A stretch of DNA of 64,000 nucleotides, from contig NZ_CP150207.1 in NCBI RefSeq assembly GCF_037969765.1, positions 1,784,001 through 1,848,000 of the forward strand. Direction: 5' to 3'. The stretch is from Paenibacillus sp. FSL W8-0186. Lineage in GTDB: Bacteria > Bacillota > Bacilli > Paenibacillales > Paenibacillaceae. The translations under genes and the position numbers were made by a program. The notes beneath the pieces were generated by a model. The model searched no databases and had not been told where the DNA came from. It saw nothing but the letters and a program-made list of their open reading frames with translations. The first letter of the stretch is position 1; each line of letters begins with the position of its first letter. This document shows positions 17,054 to 24,847 of this stretch, in pieces.

Positions 17054-17101
17054 AAAAGGACGAAAGCTGTCTCCGGGGAATACGGAGGCCTTCGTCCTTT
17101 C
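17054..17101. terminator. Terminator shared by convergent HRDC and corA genes
   Basis: AAAGGACGAA pairs with TTCGTCCTTT, with an inner CTCCG/CGGAG pair. It has an A-rich 5' flank and a T-rich 3' flank, so it could work on both strands. Confidence 0.8.
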
Positions 17102-17106
17102 CTGTT

Positions 17107-18042
17107 TCAAATCCAGTCCCGCTTGCGGAACAAATAGTACATTCCTGCGCCGAGAACAATCATGATCCCGATCACTACGTAATAAGAATATTTCCAGTGC
17201 AGTTCCGGCATGTTATCGAAGTTCATCCCGTAAATACCTGTAATCAACGTCAGCGGAATGAAAATCGTTGTAATTGCGGTAAAGACGCGCATAATCTCGT
17301 TCGCCCTGTTGGCGATCGAAGACTGGTAGGCTTCTCGCAAGTTGCCCATCAGCTCCCGGAACGTCTCAAAGTTCTCGGAGATTTTTACAGCGTTCTCGTA
17401 TATATCTCTGAAATATTTCTGGAGCTGATCGTCGATCAGACGCAAATCCTTTTTGTTTAAAATATTGATAACTTCCTTCTGCGGCCCAAGCATCTTCTTC
17501 AGCCACAAAATTTCGCTTCGCAGGCCGATAATCTCGCTTAGATGAGATCGCTTCGTATGCATGAGGATATCTTCTTCAAGCTTCTCGATCTTGACTTCGA
17601 TCCGGTCGCTGACCGTGAAATAGTTGTCCACGACAAGGTCAATGAGCAGATACAGGAACCGGTCAGGCTCGCTGACCTCCTGCTCCCAAAGTATCGGCTT
17701 GACCGCGCGGAGCTCGTTGATTTTTTGGTTGGTTACCGTAATGATATAATGCCGGCCCAGGAAAATATTCAGAGCCCGCAGGAAGATCTCTTCATCGTCA
17801 AAGCGGATGCTGTTCACGACAATGAAATAGTGATTGTCATACGTTTCGATTTTCGGACGCTGTTCCTCTTCCGTTAAACAGTCTTCTACGGCCAGGTCAT
17901 GCAAGGAGAACAGCGGCTGCAATATTTGCAGATCCTCACCGTCCGCATCAATCCAGTAAAAGCCTTCCTCCGGTGCCGTGGTCGTTAGTTCCACATCATC
18001 AACCGTTGTAAATACGCCGTCTTTGACATGACGAATTTTCAA
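17107..18042 (-). CDS. corA: CorA-family Mg2+/Co2+ transporter
   Basis: The protein has 311 residues. A large soluble N-terminal domain with a long stalk helix is followed by two C-terminal TM helices. The signature YGMN is at the end of TM1 (ITGIYGMNFDNMPE), and a basic tail (FRKRDWI) follows TM2. It forms a pentameric Mg2+ channel in the membrane. The start chosen is TTG at 18042, ten bases after AAAAGGAG; the in-frame GTG nine bases earlier overlaps that RBS. A leader of about 260 bases containing a 40-codon frame (18140-18262) separates it from its promoter, which suggests post-initiation control. Confidence 0.93.
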   Translation of the reverse strand: MKIRHVKDGVFTTVDDVELTTTAPEEGFYWIDADGEDLQILQPLFSLHDLAVEDCLTEEEQRPKIETYDNHYFIVVNSIRFDDEEIFLRALNIFLGRHYIITVTNQKINELRAVKPILWEQEVSEPDRFLYLLIDLVVDNYFTVSDRIEVKIEKLEEDILMHTKRSHLSEIIGLRSEILWLKKMLGPQKEVINILNKKDLRLIDDQLQKYFRDIYENAVKISENFETFRELMGNLREAYQSSIANRANEIMRVFTAITTIFIPLTLITGIYGMNFDNMPELHWKYSYYVVIGIMIVLGAGMYYLFRKRDWI

Positions 18043-18139
18043 GGGTATCACTCTCCTTTTCCCCAAATCCCTCGGATAATATGCTCTAGGTTGAGCACAG
18101 GAAAAAGGACCAGCAGCCGGCAACGCCTAAACGGGCGTT

Positions 18140-18262
18140 TTATGAAAACACCGGGAAACGAAAACGAAAGAGCCCCAATTCATCCGTGAGCGCTCTGCTG
18201 ATCGATTTCCTATGCCATTGTTGTTGTGGGGCAGTTCTCTGCGGACTCGGGTCGCCTTCCAT
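18140..18262 (-). CDS. Putative leader peptide of corA (40 aa)
   Basis: An ATG preceded by AGAGGTG opens a 40-codon frame wholly inside the corA leader, ending 97 bases before the corA start. The peptide begins MEGDPSPQRTAPQQQWHR and ends in the aromatic/basic run GLFRFRFPVFS. The acidic-plus-proline start and Arg/Phe-rich end recall MgtL (MDPEPTPLPRW...IFLFR), the enterobacterial leader whose translation falters at low Mg2+. A hairpin (AACGCC/GGCGTT) overlaps its stop region. That this peptide senses Mg2+ is inference. It could instead be an accident of a structured RNA leader. Confidence 0.55.
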   Translation of the reverse strand: MEGDPSPQRTAPQQQWHRKSISRALTDELGLFRFRFPVFS

Positions 18263-18306
18263 AATCGGTTTCACCTCTTTGCTCATAAGCTGATTAACAC
18301 TTGTCT

Positions 18307-18335
18307 AGTATAACCCTGACATATGACATGATCAA
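18307..18335 (-). promoter_or_regulatory. corA promoter
   Basis: On the minus strand: -35 TTGATC (18330-18335), a 17-base spacer, and -10 TATACT (18307-18312). Transcription would start near 18300, giving a leader of about 260 bases. Confidence 0.65.
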
Positions 18336-18412
18336 GCCATACCTAGCATATTGGGGCTATTTTTCAGCATATGGCGAAGACCTCCAGGTGGTGTCAAATC
18401 ACCGCTGGGTTC

Positions 18413-18441
18413 TTGACGGATGCCTATTTATCCTTTAAAGT
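18413..18441 (+). promoter_or_regulatory. metAIC promoter
   Basis: -35 TTGACG (18413-18418), a 17-base spacer, and -10 TAAAGT (18436-18441), upstream of the SAM riboswitch. Confidence 0.55.
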
Positions 18442-18486
18442 GATCTCAGGGAACGAAAGTGTTCCGTAAATAATCAAATATGGCGA

Positions 18487-18668
18487 AATCTTATCAAGAG
18501 CAGGTGGAGGGACTGGCCCGATGATACCCGGCAACCGGCGATTTAATCGTACGGTGCTAATTCTTGCAGATCCGTTGACGTATAGGCGTTTTCGGATTCT
18601 GAGAGATGAGAGAGGCGCATTCATGATACCGATGAAGACCTTTCTCTAAGCGAGAAAGGTTTTTCTTG
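18487..18668 (+). ncRNA. SAM-I (S-box) riboswitch with terminator
   Basis: The S-box core is present: CTTATCAAGAG, then GGTGGAGGGACTGGCCC, GATGATACCCGGCAACC and a later GTGCTAATTCTTGCAG. The expression platform is an intrinsic terminator at 18638-18665. When S-adenosylmethionine is bound, the terminator forms and metA-metI-metC is switched off. Confidence 0.95.
18638..18665 (+). terminator. Riboswitch terminator
   Basis: ACCTTTCTC and GAGAAAGGT pair around a short loop and are followed by TTTTTC. It is the OFF-state hairpin of the SAM riboswitch. Confidence 0.9.
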
Positions 18669-18748
18669 TATCAGCTGCGTCCGCTTTCTACTATAGGATG
18701 ACTGCGCACAACAACAACGTTTTGTCGAAAGAAGGAGTTGAAGAAAGT

Positions 18749-19684
18749 ATGCCAATTAAAGTTCCTGATCATTTACCGGCAAAAGAAGTACTGGAGAACG
18801 AAAATATATTCGTGATGGATGAATCCCGGGCTTACCGCCAGGATATTCGTCCGCTGCGGATCGCCATTCTGAACCTGATGCCGACGAAGGAGACGACCGA
18901 GACACAAATTTTGCGCCTGCTTGGGAATACGCCGCTGCAGGTGGAAATCGTTCTGCTCCATCCCCGGTCCCATACGTCCAAAAATACGCCCGCCGAGCAT
19001 CTCGAAATGTTCTACCAGACGTTTGACGAAATCAAATCGCGCCGGTTCGACGGACTGATTGTTACGGGCGCACCGGTCGAGCAGCTGGAATTCGAAGAAG
19101 TGAACTATTGGGAAGAACTGAAAGGGATCTTTGAGTGGAGCAAGACAAACGTCACTTCAACCCTGCATATTTGCTGGGCGGCCCAAGCCGGCTTGTACTA
19201 TCACTACGGGGTCCGGAAGATCCCGCTTCAAGAGAAATGCTTCGGCGTGTTCCCGCACACCGTAAACATTCCCAACGTCAAGCTGCTGCGGGGATTCGAC
19301 GAGGTGTTCCAGGTTCCGCATTCCCGGCATACGGACGTGGAACGCAGAGACATCGAGAAGGTGCCGGAGCTCGATATTCTGGCCGAATCCGAGGAAGCGG
19401 GCGTGTATCTTGTCGCGACGAAGGACGGCAAACACATTTTCGTCACCGGGCATTCCGAGTACGATCCCTGTTCACTGAAATGGGAATACGACCGCGATGT
19501 AGCGAAAGGACTGGATATTGCTCTGCCTGTCAACTATTTTCCAAATGATGATCCGTCCCGCACACCGAGGTCGACCTGGAAATCCCATGCAAATTTATTA
19601 TTCTCCAATTGGTTGAATTACTATGTGTATCAAGAGACGCCTTATGATATCGATCAGCAGGGCGGACTCATCTATCATATATAG
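18749..19684 (+). CDS. metA: Homoserine O-acetyltransferase (MetA type)
   Basis: The protein has 311 residues. Catalytic residues sit at family positions: Cys142 in ICWAAQAG, and His235 and Glu237 in TGHSEYDP. Residue 111 is Glu (GAPVEQLEF). In this family a Glu there gives acetyl-CoA rather than succinyl-CoA specificity, so O-acetylhomoserine is the predicted product despite the usual homoserine O-succinyltransferase label. It is the first step of methionine synthesis from homoserine. The ATG at 18749 follows GAAGGAG. It is the first gene of the SAM-riboswitch operon. Confidence 0.93.
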   Translation: MPIKVPDHLPAKEVLENENIFVMDESRAYRQDIRPLRIAILNLMPTKETTETQILRLLGNTPLQVEIVLLHPRSHTSKNTPAEHLEMFYQTFDEIKSRRFDGLIVTGAPVEQLEFEEVNYWEELKGIFEWSKTNVTSTLHICWAAQAGLYYHYGVRKIPLQEKCFGVFPHTVNIPNVKLLRGFDEVFQVPHSRHTDVERRDIEKVPELDILAESEEAGVYLVATKDGKHIFVTGHSEYDPCSLKWEYDRDVAKGLDIALPVNYFPNDDPSRTPRSTWKSHANLLFSNWLNYYVYQETPYDIDQQGGLIYHI

Positions 19685-19703
19685 GCTGTGGAGGGATTGT
19701 TAA

Positions 19704-20891
19704 ATGTCAGAGAAGAAGTACCGCATTGAAAGTGTACTTGCGCAGATCGGATCGGTTGAGGAGCCGGTTACTGGCGCAGTAAACTATCCGATCTATCAGG
19801 CAACGGCTTTCCGCCATCCGCGTCTCGGCCAAAGCACCGGATTTGACTATTCGCGGACGAAGAGCCCAACCCGTGCGGTGCTGGAGGAAGCGGCGGCCGA
19901 GCTCGAGTCTGGAGACGCTGGTTTTGCCTGTAGCTCCGGCATGGCTGCGCTGCAGACGGTATTCACTTTGTTCGCCAGCGGCGACCATTTGATCGTATCG
20001 CTCGATCTGTACGGGGGAACTTACCGCCTTTTGGAGCGGGTATTGTCCAAATACGGAGTTACTGCATCTTATGTAGACACGAATGATTTAAGCGCGCTTG
20101 AAGAAGCTAAACAGCCAAACACGAAGGCAATAATCATTGAGACGCCTACGAATCCCCTGATGATGATCACGGATATTAGAGCGGTCAGCCAGTGGGCACG
20201 TGATCACGGCCTTTTGACGATTGTCGACAATACGCTGCTGACTCCGTTCTTCCAGCGTCCGATCGAGCTGGGGGCCGATATTGTGGTCCATAGCGCAACG
20301 AAGTATCTCGGAGGGCATAACGACGTATTGGCGGGTCTTATTGTGACCAAAGGCAAAGAGCTGTCCGAAGAAATGGCTTTTCTGCACAATTCTATCGGGG
20401 CGGTGCTCGGACCGACGGATTCCTACCAGCTTATGCGGGGAATGAAGACGCTGGCGCTGCGTATGGAGCGGCATCAGAGCAACGCGCTAGCCATCGCAAA
20501 ATATTTGCAGAACCATCCCCAAGTGACTGAAGTATTTTATCCGGGGCTGCCGGATCATCCGGGCTATGAGATTCAGAATGCCCAATCGAGCGGAAATACG
20601 GGAATTTTCTCATTTAAAGTTTCCGATGCGCGTTATGTCGATCCGGTGCTTCGCAACCTGAAGCTGATCGCCTTCGCCGAAAGCCTCGGCGGAGTGGAGT
20701 CTTTAATGACGTACCCTGCGGTGCAGACGCATGCCGATATTCCGGCTGAAGTTCGTGACGCTGTCGGCGTAGATGACCGCCTGCTGCGCTTCTCTGTCGG
20801 AATCGAGCATGTGAATGATCTTATCCAGGATCTGGAGCAGGCGCTGGAGGCAGCGCGGGCAGAAGTTGAAGGAGGCAGCAAGAATGAGTGA
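19704..20891 (+). CDS. metI: Cystathionine gamma-synthase / O-acetylhomoserine thiolyase (MetI)
   Basis: The protein has 395 residues in the Cys/Met-metabolism PLP family. It has YSRTKSPTRAVLEEA, SSGMAALQTVF, ETPTNPLM, DNTLLTPFFQRP and the PLP lysine in HSATKYLGGHND. It joins O-acetylhomoserine with cysteine to cystathionine (or with sulfide to homocysteine). Assignment as MetI rather than MetC rests on gene order (metI-metC as in B. subtilis) and the position after metA. The 3' end overlaps metC by eight bases. Confidence 0.88.
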   Translation: MSEKKYRIESVLAQIGSVEEPVTGAVNYPIYQATAFRHPRLGQSTGFDYSRTKSPTRAVLEEAAAELESGDAGFACSSGMAALQTVFTLFASGDHLIVSLDLYGGTYRLLERVLSKYGVTASYVDTNDLSALEEAKQPNTKAIIIETPTNPLMMITDIRAVSQWARDHGLLTIVDNTLLTPFFQRPIELGADIVVHSATKYLGGHNDVLAGLIVTKGKELSEEMAFLHNSIGAVLGPTDSYQLMRGMKTLALRMERHQSNALAIAKYLQNHPQVTEVFYPGLPDHPGYEIQNAQSSGNTGIFSFKVSDARYVDPVLRNLKLIAFAESLGGVESLMTYPAVQTHADIPAEVRDAVGVDDRLLRFSVGIEHVNDLIQDLEQALEAARAEVEGGSKNE

Positions 20892-22071
20892 TCAGGGCAA
20901 CCCAAATGAATTATCGGGGGCAGGAAAAGAGGACAGGAAGTTCGATACGAAGCTGATTCATTTCGGCGGGGAAGTGGATGCTGCAACCGGTGCATCCAGC
21001 GTGCCGATCTATCAGGCGTCGACCTTCCATCACCACGACATCTATAATCCGCCTTCTTATGACTACAGCCGGTCGGGGAATCCGACCAGGCAGGCGCTCG
21101 AAGATTATATTGCCGTCCTCGAAGGCGGCCACCGCGGACTTGCCTTTTCCAGCGGAATGGCGGCGATCTCGACGGCCTTTATGCTGTTCTCGGCGGGGGA
21201 TCATATCATCGTTACGGAGGATGTGTATGGTGGTACATATCGCCTGCTGACCGGCATCCTGAATCGGTTCGGAATCGAAGCAACCTTCGTCGATATGACG
21301 AAAATCGATGAAGTGAAGGCCGCGCTCAAGCCGAATACGAAGGCCGTTTATCTGGAGACGCCTTCCAACCCGACGCTGAAAATTACCGATATCGCCCAAG
21401 TAACGGAGTGGGCGCACGCCCATGACCTGCTGAGCATTCTCGACAATACGTTCATGACGCCTTATTATCAGCGGCCGATCGAACAAGGCGTCGATATCGT
21501 ACTGCACAGCGCGACTAAGTTTTTGGGCGGCCATAGCGATGTTCTTGCCGGACTTGCCGTGACCAGAACAGAGGCGCTGGGCCGTAAGCTGAAATATATG
21601 CAGAACGGCCTTGGCACCGTATTGGGCGTGCAGGACTCCTGGCTGTTGATGCGCGGAATGAAGACGCTCGGCGCGCGCATGGCGCACAGCGAGAAGAGTG
21701 CAGCGAAGCTCGCCAAGTGGTTAAGCGAGCGCAGCGACATCAAGGCCGTATTCTATCCCGGCCTGGCCAGTCATCCGGGACGCGAGATTCATGAGAAGCA
21801 GTCTTCAGGTTACGGCGCGGTTGTTTCCTTTGACGTAGGCTCCGCGGAGCGCGCCAAGCGTGTGCTCAGCAGCGTTAAGCTTCCGCTGGTTGCCGTCAGC
21901 CTGGGGGCGGTGGAGAGCATTTTGTCCTATCCGGCAATGATGTCGCACGCATCGATGCCTAAGGAGGTCCGTCACGAGCGCGGGATTACCGACGGCTTGC
22001 TTCGATTCTCCGTGGGTCTCGAGGATATCGGCGATCTTCTCGCCGACTTGGAACAGGCATTGGAGAGGTAA
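20884..22071 (+). CDS. metC: Cystathionine beta-lyase (MetC)
   Basis: The protein has 395 residues and is a paralogue of the preceding gene, with YSRSGNPTRQALED, SSGMAAISTAF, ETPSNPTLKI, DNTFMTPYYQRP and the PLP lysine in HSATKFLGGHSD. It cleaves cystathionine to homocysteine, pyruvate and ammonia. The start is the ATG at 20884, with GAAGGAGG nine bases upstream, overlapping the metI stop, so the two are translationally coupled. The operon ends at a strong hairpin. Confidence 0.88.
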   Translation: MSDQGNPNELSGAGKEDRKFDTKLIHFGGEVDAATGASSVPIYQASTFHHHDIYNPPSYDYSRSGNPTRQALEDYIAVLEGGHRGLAFSSGMAAISTAFMLFSAGDHIIVTEDVYGGTYRLLTGILNRFGIEATFVDMTKIDEVKAALKPNTKAVYLETPSNPTLKITDIAQVTEWAHAHDLLSILDNTFMTPYYQRPIEQGVDIVLHSATKFLGGHSDVLAGLAVTRTEALGRKLKYMQNGLGTVLGVQDSWLLMRGMKTLGARMAHSEKSAAKLAKWLSERSDIKAVFYPGLASHPGREIHEKQSSGYGAVVSFDVGSAERAKRVLSSVKLPLVAVSLGAVESILSYPAMMSHASMPKEVRHERGITDGLLRFSVGLEDIGDLLADLEQALER

Positions 22072-22126
22072 TAAACTGCCGCGTGATCCAGCAATAATAG
22101 AATCTATTTGTCTATATAGAGGAGCG

Positions 22127-22155
22127 GCATCCGATCTTGGATCGGGTGCTGTTTT
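22127..22155 (+). terminator. Terminator of the met operon
   Basis: GCATCCGATC pairs with GATCGGGTGC around TTG, followed by TGTTTTTC. Confidence 0.9.
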
Positions 22156-22274
22156 TCTGTCTGGATTATGTTACGATAAAACCGTACTATTTAATTTCTA
22201 AATTTTTGATATTTATATCAGGGCAAGTGAAATAGAGCTCAAAGATCATTCTAAGGGAGAAGAGGAGGCAGCCC

Positions 22275-23411
22275 ATGACTGCAATCGACGACATATTAGA
22301 CAAAGCGCTTCGCGGAGAACGTCTTGACCTGGAGGATACGATCGCTTTATTCGAATCTGACGAAGTAGAGAAAATGGGGCACGTAGCTAATATTCTGATG
22401 GAACGTATGCATCCCGAACCGGTAGCGACCTTCGTTATCGGACGGAACGTAAACTATACGAACGTGTGTGACGTATACTGCCGGTTCTGCGCCTTTTATC
22501 GCAGACCGGGGTCGGAAGAAGGGTATGTGCTTCCGGATGAGGTCATTTTTCAGAAAATCCAGGAAACGATCGATGTAGGCGGTACCGAAATTCTGATGCA
22601 GGGCGGGACGAACCCGAACCTGCCGTTCAGTTATTATACAGACCTGTTGAAGGCGATCAAGCAAAGATTTCCTGATATTACGATGCATTCCTTCTCGCCG
22701 GCGGAGATTATGAAAATGAAGGAAGTGTCGGACGGGTTGTCCTTGGAAGAGGTCGTCCGGCAAATTCATGAAGCCGGGCTCGACTCTTTGCCTGGCGGGG
22801 GAGCGGAAATTCTTGATGATCGGACGCGTCGTAAAATCAGCCGCCTGAAGGGCTCCTGGAGAGACTGGATGGATGTCATGCAAACGGCTCACCGGATCGG
22901 CATGAATACGACCGCGACGATGGTCATTGGTTTTGGCGAGTCGATGGAGGAGCGCGCGCTTCATCTGATGCGGGTCCGGGATGCCCAGGACGAGTGCCTG
23001 CAGAACGGCTATGACTCCGAGGGCTTCCTGGCCTTCATTCCATGGACGTTCCAGCCGGACAACACGAATTTGAAGCGGGAGAGACAGACTCCACGGGAGT
23101 ACCTTAAGACTGTGGCGATCAGCCGGATCGTGCTGGACAACATTAAGAACATTCAATCGTCCTGGGTGACCATGGGACCTGAGATCGGCAAGCTGTCGCT
23201 TCAATACGGCTGCAACGATTTCGGCAGCACGATGATCGAAGAGAACGTTGTCTCCTCTGCAGGGGCAACCTACAAGGTCAATATCGAGTCCATTCTGTCT
23301 ATTATCCGCGAGGCCGGCAAAATCCCGGCACAGCGCAATACGAAATATGAGATCCTGCGTGTATTCGATCAAGACAGCCAGGTTGAAAAAGACTTTGTCA
23401 TGCAGAACTGA
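22275..23411 (+). CDS. mqnC: Cyclic dehypoxanthine futalosine synthase
   Basis: The protein has 378 residues and is a radical SAM enzyme of the futalosine menaquinone pathway. The [4Fe-4S] motif is C-x3-C-x2-C at Cys65, Cys69 and Cys72 (CDVYCRFC). MqnC-type segments are MQGGTNPNLPFSYY, HSFSPAEIM, LPGGGAEILDDR and TMVIGFGESMEER. It converts dehypoxanthine futalosine to the cyclic form. It stands alone here; other mqn genes are not in the window. The start ATG follows AAGAGGAGG. Confidence 0.95.
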   Translation: MTAIDDILDKALRGERLDLEDTIALFESDEVEKMGHVANILMERMHPEPVATFVIGRNVNYTNVCDVYCRFCAFYRRPGSEEGYVLPDEVIFQKIQETIDVGGTEILMQGGTNPNLPFSYYTDLLKAIKQRFPDITMHSFSPAEIMKMKEVSDGLSLEEVVRQIHEAGLDSLPGGGAEILDDRTRRKISRLKGSWRDWMDVMQTAHRIGMNTTATMVIGFGESMEERALHLMRVRDAQDECLQNGYDSEGFLAFIPWTFQPDNTNLKRERQTPREYLKTVAISRIVLDNIKNIQSSWVTMGPEIGKLSLQYGCNDFGSTMIEENVVSSAGATYKVNIESILSIIREAGKIPAQRNTKYEILRVFDQDSQVEKDFVMQN

Positions 23412-23415
23412 TTTA

Positions 23416-23450
23416 CTTCGTGATCAATAGGTTACCTTTTGATCACGAAG
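23416..23450. repeat. Perfect 11-bp inverted repeat after mqnC
   Basis: CTTCGTGATCA and TGATCACGAAG are exact complements with 13 bases between. There is no T-tract, so it is a 3' stabilising hairpin or weak bidirectional terminator. Confidence 0.5.
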
Positions 23451-23548
23451 CTGTTTGCCAATAGCTGTTGATGTTTCCATGGACCGTCCCGTATATCTGC
23501 TACCTCCTCACCATATACTTTGAGAAGGAAGCGGAAAGGGGCGAGTTC

Positions 23549-24451
23549 ATGGATTTTTTTACAATTAGCACGAATGTCGCATCCGCGGCGTCAGCAAGCC
23601 AATTCGCCGAGTATATGCAGCGGTTGACCAAGGGTTTACATAAAGGGAGCATCAGCTCCGGATTTGTATATATGCCCGAACACGCTAGAGCGGAATGGAG
23701 CATTAGCCTTAAGCCGAGAAAAGGCACCCAGTCCGTATGGAGTAAGATAACGCTTGAATTGGCTAACGCTGTCGCGGAGTATGTCGTTGATGTTAAGGAG
23801 CCGGGAATCGTCCGCAAAATTCTCACGAAGGATTATGAACTCGATGAAAGCGAAAAGCAGGCCATAGAAGCGATATATCGCAGGTTTCTAACCGCGGAAG
23901 AAGGACAGGCCGAGGCTAGAAATGCGCGAATCATGCTTGTCGAAGCAGCGTTTCTGCAAATGCTCGAGCAGCAGGAAGCGCTTGATCTTGACGGTTTTGT
24001 CACCTTTAGGCTGCAGGACTACGGATTGAAGCTGCGCGAGATGATTGATTACGCGGTGGAGGAGTTTTTGCTCGACAAGCAGTATGAAGATTTTATCGCG
24101 CTGCTGCAATACTTCGTGTATTTTCAGGAGCCGCTTACGCCGTTTATTCACGTTATGCACAAGCAAGGCAGCGAATTCGTCATCTTGAACGAAGGGTTAA
24201 ACCAAATTGAAGTTTCGTCCGGAGACGTCGTCATGCGCCTGGCGGATCAGGAGCTGCAGATGGAAAATATGATCGTCAGCACGCTGATATCCTTGTCTCC
24301 GGAGCGCATTCTTCTGCACACCTGTGAACCGGAAGCCTTGGCGATAAAGACGATCCGGCAAATTTTTGGGGAAAGAGTTGAGCTCTGCCTGCGTTGTCCG
24401 CAGTGCAAGGATTTCCTGCAGGAAACAAGGCAGCGCGATCAGGTTAAGTAA
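23549..24451 (+). CDS. ytxC: Sporulation-associated protein YtxC
   Basis: The protein has 300 residues of the YtxC family (putative sporulation protein). It is acidic, helical and has no signal peptide. The C-terminal part carries CLRCPQCKDF, a possible zinc-knuckle pair. The start is the ATG at 23549 after GGAAAGGGG. It directly precedes the T-box and thrS, as ytxC does in B. subtilis, which supports the identity. Biochemical role is unknown. Its 3' end contains part of the thrS promoter region. Confidence 0.85.
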   Translation: MDFFTISTNVASAASASQFAEYMQRLTKGLHKGSISSGFVYMPEHARAEWSISLKPRKGTQSVWSKITLELANAVAEYVVDVKEPGIVRKILTKDYELDESEKQAIEAIYRRFLTAEEGQAEARNARIMLVEAAFLQMLEQQEALDLDGFVTFRLQDYGLKLREMIDYAVEEFLLDKQYEDFIALLQYFVYFQEPLTPFIHVMHKQGSEFVILNEGLNQIEVSSGDVVMRLADQELQMENMIVSTLISLSPERILLHTCEPEALAIKTIRQIFGERVELCLRCPQCKDFLQETRQRDQVK

Positions 24452-24471
24452 TGTCGGGCGAACCAGGGTTC

Positions 24472-24500
24472 TTGACGGTACCCCTCGTTAGCATTATAAT
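24472..24500 (+). promoter_or_regulatory. thrS promoter
   Basis: -35 TTGACG (24472-24477), a 17-base spacer, and -10 TATAAT (24495-24500). It lies just after the ytxC stop and ahead of the T-box leader. Confidence 0.85.
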
Positions 24501-24514
24501 TACAAATATTCAAG

Positions 24515-24800
24515 CGAAAAGCGTTGACAAAGACATGAACCAGAAATGCGAACGGTACAGAGAGAGGGAACGGTCGGCTGGAATTCCCTTCGGAGTCGGT
24601 TTTGGTTTACCCCTTTGTAGCTGTATTCCCGAACTTTGGGCGATTGCCCGAATATTAAGGAATGCCGGTTCATTACCGTTATATAATGCCTAAACAAGGA
24701 CTTGTTCCAATGCTGTCTTGCTGCGGCTTGCGAACGGTCGAATGAGGGTGGAACCACGGGTATATAACGCTCGTCCCTTTCCGGGACGGGCGTTTTTTGT
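24515..24800 (+). ncRNA. Threonine T-box riboswitch
   Basis: Stem I carries an AGAGAG bulge and a specifier candidate ACC (threonine) at 24609-24611, followed by CCTTTG. The T-box sequence AGGGTGGAACCACGGG is at 24745-24760, and the terminator is at 24766-24798. The UGGA in the T-box would pair with a tRNA ending UCCA, as expected for tRNA-Thr. Uncharged tRNA-Thr binding favours the antiterminator and thrS expression. Confidence 0.92.
24766..24798 (+). terminator. T-box terminator
   Basis: AACGCTCGTCCC pairs with GGGACGGGCGTT around TTTCC (with a G-T pair), followed by TTTTT. Confidence 0.92.
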
Positions 24801-24847
24801 TTGTCCGCTCCCGGCAATGAATTACGAAACTAAGGGAGGAACAGAAA

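Noticed and set aside
18050..18300. M-box (ykoK) Mg2+ riboswitch ahead of corA
   Set aside because: The conserved M-box blocks (such as GUUAGGUGAGGCUCC and AAUGGGU) could not be found, so I did not call it; a diverged structured RNA remains possible.
22347..23372. 341-residue frame opposite mqnC
   Set aside because: It is a mirror of a strongly coding gene and has no RBS or family features.
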